From NCBI GenBank assembly GCA_017416885.1, contig JAFQAM010000379.1:1-7628 (forward strand): a stretch of DNA of 7,628 nt. Reading direction: 5' to 3'. The notes under the pieces were generated by a model. That model was not told the origin of the DNA. It was given only the letters and a program-made list of their open reading frames with translations, and ran no database searches. The position numbers and the translations under genes were made by a program. Below are positions 1 through 5,652 of the stretch, piece after piece; within the stretch, counting starts at the first letter, position 1, and every line of letters starts with the position of its first letter. This stretch comes from Clostridia bacterium. GTDB lineage: Bacteria > Bacillota > Clostridia > Oscillospirales > CAG-272.

Positions 1-425
1 ACGGCAACATCAAGTCCGCCTGCGCCAAATGCAAGCATACCGATTCCACCTGCGGTAGGCGTATGGCTGTCAGAGCCAATAAGTGTCATTCCCGGCACAC
101 CAAATCTTTCAAGATGTACCTGGTGGCAAATACCGTTACCGGGACGGGAAAATCTTAAGCCGAACTTTTTAGCCACAGACTGAATATATCTGTGGTCGTC
201 AGCATTTTCAAAGCCTGACTGTAATGTGTTGTGGTCAATATAAGCAACAGAAAGCTTTGTTCTTACTCTCGGAATACCAATAGCCTCAAACTCCAAGTAC
301 GCCATAGTACCGGTAGCATCCTGTGTTAATGTCTGGTCAATTCTTAATGCAATTTCATTACCGGGAATCATCTCGCCGGAAATCAAATGCTCCTTGATTA
401 TTTTTTGTGCAATAGTAAGTCCCAT
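1..425 (-). CDS. acn: Aconitate hydratase, N-terminal part (runs off the window)
   Basis: Aconitase interconverts citrate and isocitrate in the cytoplasm through a [4Fe-4S] cluster. Only the first 141 codons are present. The protein begins MGLTIAQKIIKEHL and shows aconitase active-site blocks in order: TQDATGT (residues 34-40), VDH-like IDHN (63-66), RPGNGICHQ (94-102) and GSDSHT (117-122). By family knowledge these supply the substrate-binding Gln, the Asp-His pair, a second His, and the Asp-Ser-His loop. The cluster cysteines lie further on, outside the window. The sequence matches the roughly 640-residue clostridial form rather than the longer enterobacterial AcnA/AcnB. The start at 425 is supported by an AAAGGAG ribosome site at 435-441 nine bases upstream. 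It is transcribed away from the DUF1538 operon from its own promoter. A related dehydratase such as homoaconitase or LeuC is possible but less likely. Confidence 0.93.
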   Translation of the reverse strand, partial: MGLTIAQKIIKEHLISGEMIPGNEIALRIDQTLTQDATGTMAYLEFEAIGIPRVRTKLSVAYIDHNTLQSGFENADDHRYIQSVAKKFGLRFSRPGNGICHQVHLERFGVPGMTLIGSDSHTPTAGGIGMLAFGAGGLDVA

Positions 426-468
426 GCTGTTTTACTCCTTTAGTATGCTAAAATAAAATAATATATAA

Positions 469-497
469 ATTATAGCAAAAACATAGCCGTATGTCAA
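469..497 (-). promoter_or_regulatory. Sigma-A promoter of the aconitase gene
   Basis: Read on the minus strand there is a perfect -35 box TTGACA (492-497), a 17-base spacer, and a perfect -10 box TATAAT (469-474). The spacer ends in TGC, giving an extended -10. Transcription should start near 462, leaving a leader of about 37 bases before the aconitase ATG. No operator was recognised around it. Confidence 0.88.
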
Positions 498-546
498 GAA
501 TATATATGTGCAAACTAACAATTTTTATAATATCATAAAAATATCC

Positions 547-575
547 TTGAATTATACATATTTCTTTGTTATAAT
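547..575 (+). promoter_or_regulatory. Sigma-A promoter of the DUF1538-PII operon
   Basis: TTGAAT (547-552) is separated by 17 bases from a perfect TATAAT (570-575), with TGT just before it as an extended -10. The expected start near 582 leaves about 78 bases of leader. The promoter is back to back with the aconitase promoter, with about 50 bases between the two -35 boxes. Confidence 0.8.
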
Positions 576-595
576 TAATAAAAAGAGAATACGAA

Positions 596-629
596 AAAAA
601 GCAACCAAAGGAAAATTTGGCTGTTTTTT
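596..629 (+). terminator. Terminator-like hairpin inside the DUF1538 leader
   Basis: A-run plus GCAACCAAA (596-609) pairs with TTTGGCTG plus a six-T run (616-629) around the loop GGAAAA. The stem has one A-C mismatch and one G-T wobble. The form is that of an intrinsic terminator, but it stands between the operon promoter and the ATG at 660, and the upstream gene is divergent, so it terminates no known upstream gene. It may act as an attenuator or shape the mRNA 5' end. The stem core is only five base pairs, so strength is uncertain. No known riboswitch class was recognised in the short leader. Confidence 0.45.
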
Positions 630-659
630 CATATATGAATACATAATTGGCAGGTAAAA

Positions 660-2270
660 ATGTTTAAAAATATATCACATCATATTAAGGAGAAGCTGAA
701 GGAATCGCTAAAATCGGTTCTTCCCGTTTTTATAATTGTATTGCTTCTGTGCTTTTTTGTACCCGGAATTGAGGTTTCCGTTTTAACCTCTTTTATATTT
801 GGTACAGTGCTTGTAGTAGTAGGCACGGGAATATTTAACTTAGGCGCAGATATGTCAATGACACCGATGGGCGGATATGTGGGCGCGCAGATGACAAAAT
901 CAAAGAAAATCTGGTTAATCATCATCCTATCCTTCTTTGTAGGCGTGCTTATTACAATGTCAGAGCCTGACCTTCAAATTTTAGCATCTCACGCATCAAT
1001 CAATCCAAGCATATTACTTACAATAGCCGTTTCAATCGGTGTAGGCGCATTCCTTGTGCTTGCAATGCTTCGTATTATCTTTGCAATAAAATTAAAATAC
1101 CTATTAATCGGCTTCTACATTTTAGTTTTCGTTTTAGCGTTCTTTGTAGATAAGGGCTTCTGGTCAGTGGCATTTGACTCAGGCGGAGTTACCACAGGAC
1201 CTATGACCGTACCGTTTATAATCGCCTTAGGCGTCGGTGTATCCTCAATCCGTTCCGACTCACAGGAGAATAACGATAGCTTCGGTCTTGTTGCATTATG
1301 CTCAGTCGGACCGATTATGTCGGTTTTGGTTTTAGGACTTATCTTAGGCGGTAATACAGGCGATTATGAATATCTCGGCACAAGCATATTTGACTATTCA
1401 CAGCAGCTTGGCTTGAATTATTTAACATCATTGCCTCATTATTTTTTAGAGGTACTTAAATCAGTTTTACCAATCGCAGCATTTTTCTTTATTTATCAAT
1501 TATTTGCAGGCAGATTAAATAAAACAAGCCTGCTTAAAATAGTAATTGGACTTATATATACAATTGTCGGTCTTGTTTTATTCCTTACAGGCGCAAATGT
1601 AGGCTTTATGGCGGCAGGAAGCGCTTTAGGTGAAATTTTCGGAAAAAGCGAATATGTATGGATTGTAATTCCAATAGGAATGATAGTAGGCTTCTTTATA
1701 GTAGCAGCCGAGCCGGCAGTACAGGTTTTACAAGCGCAGGTAGAAAATGTAACATCAGGCGCAATTCCTAAAAAAGCGCTTGCGTTCGCGCTTGAAATAG
1801 GCGTAGCAATATCAGTAGGTATTGCAATGCTGAGAGCAATAACGGGAGTATCAATTATGATTCCGCTTATTATAGGCTATTCCATAGCATTAATATTAAC
1901 ATTCTTTGTACCTGAAATCTTCACCTCAATAGCATTTGACTCAGGCGGAGTTGCATCGGGTGCTATGACCTCAACCTTCCTGTTATCATTTTCAGTAGGC
2001 GTATGCTACGGCGTAAACGGTAATACTGAAAGCATTATGACAGATGCTTTCGGTACAGTTGCAATGGTAGCAATGACACCGCTTATCGCAATTCAGATTC
2101 TTGGTATAGTTTATAAAATCCGTATTAAGAAAATTGAAGCAACAAAGAAAGCAGAGGAAGAAGCAGTTACAGAAGCAGAGGAAATTATTTCTGTTATCGA
2201 AGCGCCGCTTGATGGAACATTAACAATTCCAATCCCGATTGAAATCAAAGACGAAATCATTGACTTTTAG
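660..2270 (+). CDS. DUF1538 family polytopic membrane protein, probable PII-regulated transporter
   Basis: A 536-residue, very hydrophobic inner-membrane protein of the DUF1538 family. It is built from two homologous halves. Half one has LKSVLP (17-22), SEPDLQ (101-106), LAMLR (134-138), AFDSGGVTTGPMT (171-183) and DSFGLVAL (206-213). Half two has LKSVLP (266-271), AEPAVQ (350-355), IAMLR (388-392), AFDSGGVASGAMT (425-437) and DAFGTVAM (462-469). Halves are offset by about 250 residues, as in carriers with inverted or duplicated repeats, and the two FDSGGV segments flanked by GxMT look like paired binding elements. Each half carries several membrane spans. The last 50 residues (about 487-536) form a charged, Glu-rich tail likely in the cytoplasm. 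The ribosome site is weak (AGGT at 652-655, five bases before ATG). The PII-domain gene follows 16 bases later. Substrate is unknown; transport is inferred from architecture and context. Confidence 0.88.
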   Translation: MFKNISHHIKEKLKESLKSVLPVFIIVLLLCFFVPGIEVSVLTSFIFGTVLVVVGTGIFNLGADMSMTPMGGYVGAQMTKSKKIWLIIILSFFVGVLITMSEPDLQILASHASINPSILLTIAVSIGVGAFLVLAMLRIIFAIKLKYLLIGFYILVFVLAFFVDKGFWSVAFDSGGVTTGPMTVPFIIALGVGVSSIRSDSQENNDSFGLVALCSVGPIMSVLVLGLILGGNTGDYEYLGTSIFDYSQQLGLNYLTSLPHYFLEVLKSVLPIAAFFFIYQLFAGRLNKTSLLKIVIGLIYTIVGLVLFLTGANVGFMAAGSALGEIFGKSEYVWIVIPIGMIVGFFIVAAEPAVQVLQAQVENVTSGAIPKKALAFALEIGVAISVGIAMLRAITGVSIMIPLIIGYSIALILTFFVPEIFTSIAFDSGGVASGAMTSTFLLSFSVGVCYGVNGNTESIMTDAFGTVAMVAMTPLIAIQILGIVYKIRIKKIEATKKAEEEAVTEAEEIISVIEAPLDGTLTIPIPIEIKDEIIDF

Positions 2271-2277
2271 AAAGGAG
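2271..2277 (+). promoter_or_regulatory. Ribosome site that fixes the PII-gene start
   Basis: AAAGGAG lies nine bases before the ATG at 2287. It starts immediately after the DUF1538 stop codon. It favours 2287 over the in-frame ATG at 2239, which would overlap the end of the upstream gene and add 16 residues unlike any PII domain. Confidence 0.8.
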
Positions 2278-2286
2278 AGAGGGAAT

Positions 2287-2970
2287 ATGCAGAAAATGTA
2301 TCTTTTTATAACAATAACTAAAAGAGACGATAGCGACGAATTTACAAATTTCTTTAATTCCAAGGATGTTTCTGTAATTTACAGCACTCCCTGCGAGGGC
2401 ACAGTAAGACAGAAAACACTCTCACTTTTCGGTCTCGAAAAAACGCAAAAAACAGTCCACTATTGCGTAGTAACACAAAATAAGAAAAATGAACTAATAA
2501 AAACTTTAACTCGTGAAATGGCAATCGACCTGCCAAACAGAGGAATAGCAGTAGCAATTCCGTTAACAAGTATGGGAGGCAAGCGTGCGCTTGAAATGTA
2601 CGCAAACGGACACGAAAACGATACAGAAGAGGAGCAGATTATGCAAGAAAAGCAAATGGAGCTTATAGTTGCTATATGCGAAAAGGGACATACTGAGACA
2701 GTAATGGATGCGGCAAGAAGCGCAGGCGCAAGGGGCGGCACAGTAGTCCACGCAAAGGGAACAGGCTCAAAATATACAAGCAAGTTCTTTGGTATATCCA
2801 TAGCCGAGGAAAAGGAAATGATTTATATCGTAGCCTCAGCCGAGCAAAAAAGAGATATTATGCAATCAATAATGGATAACGCAGGCATAGATAGCGATGC
2901 GCATACAATCGTTTTCTCCTTGCCCGTATCCGATACCGCAGGACTTCGCATCTTCGACCAAACCGAATAA
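2287..2970 (+). CDS. Double-domain PII-like regulatory protein
   Basis: A soluble 227-residue protein with two PII-like ferredoxin folds in tandem; a normal PII is about 112 residues. Domain one is about 3-105: an MYLFITITKRDD strand, a region with GTVRQKTLSLFGLE (38-51), an HYCVVT strand and PNRGIAVAIPL (83-93). A Glu-rich linker covers about 110-122. Domain two is about 123-222: MELIVAICEKG, a GARGG turn (147-151), HAKGTGSK (155-162), FFGISIAEEKEMIYIVA (167-183) and HTIVFSLPVSDTAGL (206-220). The second domain keeps the order of elements of classical PII, but the T-loop is short and the usual uridylylated Tyr context is not evident. PII proteins bind nucleotides and often 2-oxoglutarate and act by docking on transporters or enzymes. 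Here the obvious partner is the DUF1538 protein encoded 16 bases upstream in the same operon. Ligand and effect are unknown. Confidence 0.82.
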   Translation: MQKMYLFITITKRDDSDEFTNFFNSKDVSVIYSTPCEGTVRQKTLSLFGLEKTQKTVHYCVVTQNKKNELIKTLTREMAIDLPNRGIAVAIPLTSMGGKRALEMYANGHENDTEEEQIMQEKQMELIVAICEKGHTETVMDAARSAGARGGTVVHAKGTGSKYTSKFFGISIAEEKEMIYIVASAEQKRDIMQSIMDNAGIDSDAHTIVFSLPVSDTAGLRIFDQTE

Positions 2971-2971
2971 C

Positions 2972-3003
2972 AAAAAATCAGCAGAGCAATCTGCTGATTT
3001 TTT
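2972..3003. terminator. Bidirectional intrinsic terminator
   Basis: AAAAAATCAGCAGA (2972-2985), loop GCAA, and TCTGCTGATTTTTT (2990-3003) form a perfect 14-bp stem with a GNRA-type tetraloop. It gives a U-run on either strand. On the plus strand it follows the PII stop codon by one base. On the minus strand it lies about 105 bases beyond the stop of the membrane HTH gene. Confidence 0.92.
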
Positions 3004-3005
3004 AA

Positions 3006-3097
3006 TGCGCACTTGTGTGCAATTTATGAAGCCTCGCTTCAATTCATGCTTTAAGCAATTCACGCCGAAGCCAATTCATGATTAAGGCAATTCATAT
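3006..3097. repeat. Array of mini-hairpins joined by AATTCAY linkers
   Basis: The linker AATTYAY occurs five times, at 3021, 3041, 3057, 3073 and 3089, with spacings of 20, 16, 16 and 16 bases. The segments between are small inverted repeats: TGCGCACTTGTGTGCA (3006-3021), GAAGCCTCGCTTC (3028-3040), TGCTTTAAGCA (3047-3057) and the weaker GCCGAAGC (3064-3071). The fourth spacer GATTAAGG no longer forms a hairpin by itself. The linker is constant while the stems differ. The array fills the convergent gap between the shared terminator and the stop of the membrane HTH gene. It resembles multi-copy intergenic arrays in gut Clostridia, but that comparison is from memory and was not checked. Confidence 0.6.
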
Positions 3098-3107
3098 ATT
3101 ACGATAA

Positions 3108-4364
3108 CTAAACATTAATTCTTTTCCTATAAACACCAATACAATACCAACCAACGCACACAACAAAGCTTATAGCCTGCATAATAAGTAAACAACCGTT
3201 AATCAAATCAAATATATCGTGTCCGTCATAATATGCTTGCTTAGTAGTTACAACAATTTCAAATTTTCCGTTTTCGTATTCATCAATAAAAATATTATGG
3301 TACAAATCGGGATTATAGTAATATTCCTTTCCGTCAATTTCTCCAAAGTATTTAGCATATGTATAGTCCTTGTCAATGTCAATCTCAGGTATATCTCCAT
3401 ATCCTTCCTTAAACCATTCATCATAATCCTTTTGTACATATTCTATAAAATCATCGGGATTATCAAAACGCTCCTTTTTAATAAAGCTTGAAGCATCAAA
3501 AACAACATTAATAATGTAGCTTGCAATAAGAAGAACTATAAATATAATTGCAAAAACAACAAAAACCTTTTTAAGCAGTCCGTTTTCAGCTTTAATTCTT
3601 TCATTTTCTTTTTCGTCTAAGAAAATAATCTCTTTATTTACAAGCATTTTAAAAATAATTAACCTGTAAACCAAAAAATAAATTATAAGGCCAATTACAG
3701 AGAATAACAAGCCGTACAGTATCCAAGATTCAAAATTCAAGCCCCAATTGCTGTAAGGCGGCATAATAGCAATAGGCAAGCAAAATGCTAATAATTCAGC
3801 TACAAAAAATATAATATGTACGCACTTAAAGACCCTGTCCGTATTAGCTTTTTTCATCGCGTCAATATGCTGTACCTCGTCCTCATCAATTAAAAATCTT
3901 GAATTAACCGTAAAGCAAACCTGACAAATAATTCCCGCTATAAAAAATATGCTGCCAAGACAAAAGCCAAGCAAGCCTCTGTTGAAACCAATATTGCATA
4001 TTATAGCTACAATAATACCGACTATTATAATTCCGATGTAAATAAGAGAAAGATTATCATATTTCTTTTTACTGTTGTGTAGCATAAGCTTAAATTGCTT
4101 TTCGCTTTTAATGCTTAATTTGTCGCCGCATTCATTTTCATTCCCTTTATTGCCGTTTCTTTCTCCGCGCAAAAGCTCATCAGCAGTAATATCAAAAATT
4201 TCAGCAATTAAAGGTATCAATGAAAGCTCAGGCTCACATTCATCACATTCCCAACGGCTTACAGTCTTATCAGAAACATAAAGCTTTTCTCCAAGCTCCC
4301 TCTGTGTCATTCCGTTGGCTCGCCTCAAAGCCGATATAAATTTTCCAATGGTTTTCTTTTCCAT
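3108..4364 (-). CDS. Membrane-anchored XRE-type HTH regulator with an outer domain
   Basis: A 418-residue protein. Residues 5-62 are an XRE/Cro-CI HTH: MTQRELGEKL, then the recognition helix SDKTVSRWE (31-39), then the EPELSLIPLIAEIFDITADELL tail typical of clostridial XRE proteins (44-65, abbreviated as EPEL...DELL). A charged linker follows. Six membrane spans are predicted at about 105-127, 130-151, 180-201, 213-238, 264-288 and 388-411. With the HTH in the cytoplasm, residues 289-387 would face outward; this segment is acidic and rich in Tyr. The C-terminus RKRINV returns to the cytoplasm, fitting the positive-inside rule. It probably senses an envelope or external signal and controls transcription directly. 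Neighbours give no clear target. The start has a GAGAGG ribosome site at 4370-4375, five bases upstream. It has its own promoter with a long leader. The outer domain is not one I recognise. Confidence 0.85.
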   Translation of the reverse strand: MEKKTIGKFISALRRANGMTQRELGEKLYVSDKTVSRWECDECEPELSLIPLIAEIFDITADELLRGERNGNKGNENECGDKLSIKSEKQFKLMLHNSKKKYDNLSLIYIGIIIVGIIVAIICNIGFNRGLLGFCLGSIFFIAGIICQVCFTVNSRFLIDEDEVQHIDAMKKANTDRVFKCVHIIFFVAELLAFCLPIAIMPPYSNWGLNFESWILYGLLFSVIGLIIYFLVYRLIIFKMLVNKEIIFLDEKENERIKAENGLLKKVFVVFAIIFIVLLIASYIINVVFDASSFIKKERFDNPDDFIEYVQKDYDEWFKEGYGDIPEIDIDKDYTYAKYFGEIDGKEYYYNPDLYHNIFIDEYENGKFEIVVTTKQAYYDGHDIFDLINGCLLIMQAISFVVCVGWYCIGVYRKRINV

Positions 4365-4477
4365 ATAAACCTCTCAATTACAGTATTACAGTTCACAGTA
4401 AGTCCCTGTGGCTTGTAGCATAATTCTACCATTCCGTCAGAAAGAATTCCACCGTCAAAGCAAGGAATTACTCTCAT
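4325..4477 (-). other. Possible 50-codon leader ORF overlapping the membrane HTH start
   Basis: An open frame starting ATG at 4477 encodes MRVIPCFDGG, then about 40 further residues ending in NLYRL, and stops at 4325 inside the HTH gene in another frame. It starts about 22 bases after the predicted transcript start. There is no convincing ribosome site before the ATG. It may be chance, a leader peptide, or a coding remnant or repeat. I do not recognise the peptide, and it should not be treated as a proven gene. Confidence 0.2.
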
Positions 4478-4505
4478 TTTGCGAGAATTTCAAATGCACA
4501 TAATA

Positions 4506-4534
4506 ATTATACCATATCGTTATATCTATTTCAA
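4506..4534 (-). promoter_or_regulatory. Sigma-A promoter of the membrane HTH gene
   Basis: On the minus strand, -35 TTGAAA (4529-4534), a 17-base spacer, and perfect -10 TATAAT (4506-4511), preceded by TGG as an extended -10. The predicted start near 4499 gives a leader of about 135 bases, much longer than the roughly 40 bases of the neighbouring regulators. The region 4365-4676 holds this leader, this promoter and a palindromic repeat, and no other gene that I can support. Confidence 0.8.
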
Positions 4535-4560
4535 TATCCTAAAATCTACCACCCTGTGTC

Positions 4561-4595
4561 AAAAAAACGCCTTCCCCTTTGTTCAAAGGGGAAGG
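4561..4595 (-). terminator. Intrinsic terminator of the 268-aa HTH-TPR gene
   Basis: On the minus strand CCTTCCCCTTT (4585-4595) pairs with AAAGGGGAAGG (4570-4580), an 11-bp stem with a four-base loop. It is followed by CG and seven Ts (4561-4567). It lies about 80 bases beyond the stop at 4677 and just before the promoter of the next gene. Its stem is part of the dispersed-type repeat described separately. Confidence 0.82.
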
Positions 4596-4624
4596 TGGAT
4601 GCGTAGCGGACGGATGAGGTGTAG
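4569..4624 (+). repeat. Dispersed-type palindromic intergenic repeat, copy 1
   Basis: Begins GCCTTCCCCTTTG, whose hairpin closes with AAAGGGGAAGG at 4585-4595. It continues with TGGATGCGTAGCGGAC and ends GGATGAGGTGTAG (4612-4624). It shares its layout with the element at 5653-5701: a CCTYCC hairpin, a short second palindrome-like block, and a G-rich tail ending GTRTAR. Such elements are common between genes in gut Firmicutes as I recall them. Copy number cannot be seen from this window. Confidence 0.6.
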
Positions 4625-4676
4625 GCAATAATCATTAATTTAATGTCATTGTTGCCAAATTTCAAAAGTCCACATA

Positions 4677-5483
4677 CTATTTAATTAAATCCAATTTCTT
4701 TTGAATTTCATTGGTTTTTTCAAAATCTGCTTTACTGTGTGTGTAATCTGTTTCAAAATCATTTTCAAAAGATTTTAAAACGCCTAATGCTTGACTGTAT
4801 ATTATTTTTGCTTTTTCTTTGTCACCGCTTTTTAAATAAAGCTCAGCCGAAATTTCAAGCATCCAAATCAAATGCTCAAAGCATATGGATGCTTCCTTTA
4901 TGGCGGCTTCTAATTTATCCTTGCCTTCTAATAAATATGCTTTAACATATAAATTTGAAAAGTATATTTCAGGAATATTGTTAATCGCTTCCTTGCATAA
5001 CTCATATTCGCCCGTAGCCTTGTAAGCTTCAGCTAAAATTCTATACGCATCTAACCGAATATCCTCATATATCGTGCCCTCAATAAGCGCTTTTGATAAT
5101 GAAATTACTTCATTATAACGCTTCATTTCAACAAGAATATTAATCAAACAATTCAATAGCGTATCATTACCGGGATATTTCTTTAATCCCTCACGCAAAA
5201 TCCGTTCGCTTTTTATAATATCCGTATCAAAATACCTTCTATGCTCATCTACAATTTTTTCAACCTTTCTTTCAATTTCATAAATATTAAAATCAAAAAG
5301 CTCGTCAGTTGAAACACCGAAAAATGAAGCAATAGCAGGAATTAAAATCACATCAGGCATAGCCACCTCTGTTTCCCATTTAGAAACCGCTTGAAAGGAA
5401 ACACCAAGATGATTTGCAAGCACCTCTTGTGAAATCCCCTTTTGCTTTCTTAATTCTTTTATTTTTTCACCAAGTTTAATCAT
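4677..5483 (-). CDS. XRE-type HTH regulator with TPR-like C-terminal domain (268 aa)
   Basis: Residues 4-63 form a Cro/CI-type HTH: LGEKIKELRKQKGISQEVLA leads into the recognition helix SFQAVSKWE (29-37) and the closing FFGVSTDELF (54-63). Residues about 85-240 are helical repeats of TPR character, for example ILREGLKKYPGNDTLL (95-110), YRILAEAYKATGEYELCKEA (147-166) and ISAELYLKSGDKEKAKIIYS (211-230). No signal peptide or membrane span is seen. It is probably a cytoplasmic DNA-binding regulator whose TPR part binds a peptide or protein, as in HTH-TPR families, but no partner is evident nearby. The start has an AGAGGT ribosome site at 5490-5495. It stands alone with its own promoter and terminator, and a perfect palindrome at the transcript start suggests it represses itself. 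It is a paralogue of the downstream-coordinate neighbour at 5750-6865. Confidence 0.87.
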   Translation of the reverse strand: MIKLGEKIKELRKQKGISQEVLANHLGVSFQAVSKWETEVAMPDVILIPAIASFFGVSTDELFDFNIYEIERKVEKIVDEHRRYFDTDIIKSERILREGLKKYPGNDTLLNCLINILVEMKRYNEVISLSKALIEGTIYEDIRLDAYRILAEAYKATGEYELCKEAINNIPEIYFSNLYVKAYLLEGKDKLEAAIKEASICFEHLIWMLEISAELYLKSGDKEKAKIIYSQALGVLKSFENDFETDYTHSKADFEKTNEIQKKLDLIK

Positions 5484-5506
5484 AAATATACCTCTGAATT
5501 ATTATT

Positions 5507-5522
5507 GAATAAGCGCTTATTC
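5507..5522. promoter_or_regulatory. Perfect palindrome at the transcript start, likely HTH operator
   Basis: GAATAAGCGCTTATTC is a perfect 16-bp palindrome centred on AGCGCT. It covers roughly +2 to +17 of the 268-aa HTH-TPR transcript, seven bases past the -10 box. A bound dimer there would block transcription. A palindrome with the same core occupies nearly the same place before the 371-aa gene. Confidence 0.65.
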
Positions 5523-5529
5523 TACTTTA

Positions 5530-5557
5530 ATTATAGCATATCAAACCACAAATACAA
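5530..5557 (-). promoter_or_regulatory. Promoter of the 268-aa HTH-TPR gene
   Basis: On the minus strand the -10 box is a perfect TATAAT (5530-5535) preceded by TGC, an extended -10. The -35 is weak, TTGTAT (5552-5557), at a 16-base spacing. The transcript should start near 5523, with about 40 bases of leader. The block TACTTTAATTATA (5523-5535, plus strand) is repeated almost exactly before the 371-aa gene. Confidence 0.7.
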
Positions 5558-5603
5558 TAACTCGTTTGTAGAGATTTTTTCAAATAGCGGTTGAATTTAT
5601 AAT

Positions 5604-5630
5604 TAAAAAGACTACCGCCAAAAGCGGTAG
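5604..5630 (-). terminator. Intrinsic terminator downstream of the 371-aa HTH-TPR gene
   Basis: On the minus strand CTACCGC (5624-5630) pairs with GCGGTAG (5612-5618) around a five-base loop, followed by TC and five Ts (5605-5609). It lies about 120 bases past the stop at 5750, beyond a palindromic repeat, so the transcript would contain that repeat in its 3' end. Confidence 0.7.
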
Positions 5631-5652
5631 CCTCTCATAGAAGGTTAAATTA

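Noticed and set aside
680..925. Minus-strand open frame opposite the DUF1538 gene start
   Set aside because: Shadow of the real gene in another frame, without domain or start signal.
2239..2286. Upstream in-frame ATG for the PII-like gene
   Set aside because: It would overlap the DUF1538 gene, lacks a good ribosome site, and adds residues unlike a PII domain; AAAGGAG at 2271 fits the ATG at 2287.
2354..2801. Minus-strand open frames opposite the PII-like gene
   Set aside because: They are antisense to a well-supported gene, low in complexity, and have no ribosome sites or recognisable domains.
2866..3085. Open frames on both strands across the terminator and hairpin array
   Set aside because: They overlap the 3' end of the PII-like gene, a strong terminator and a repeat array, and encode nothing recognisable.
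3006..3097. CRISPR array
   Set aside because: The repeated part is only about 7-8 bases with a 16-base period, far too short for CRISPR repeats and spacers, and no cas gene is present.
3219..3491. Plus-strand open frame inside the membrane HTH gene
   Set aside because: Antisense shadow; hydrophobic only because it mirrors AT-rich codons.
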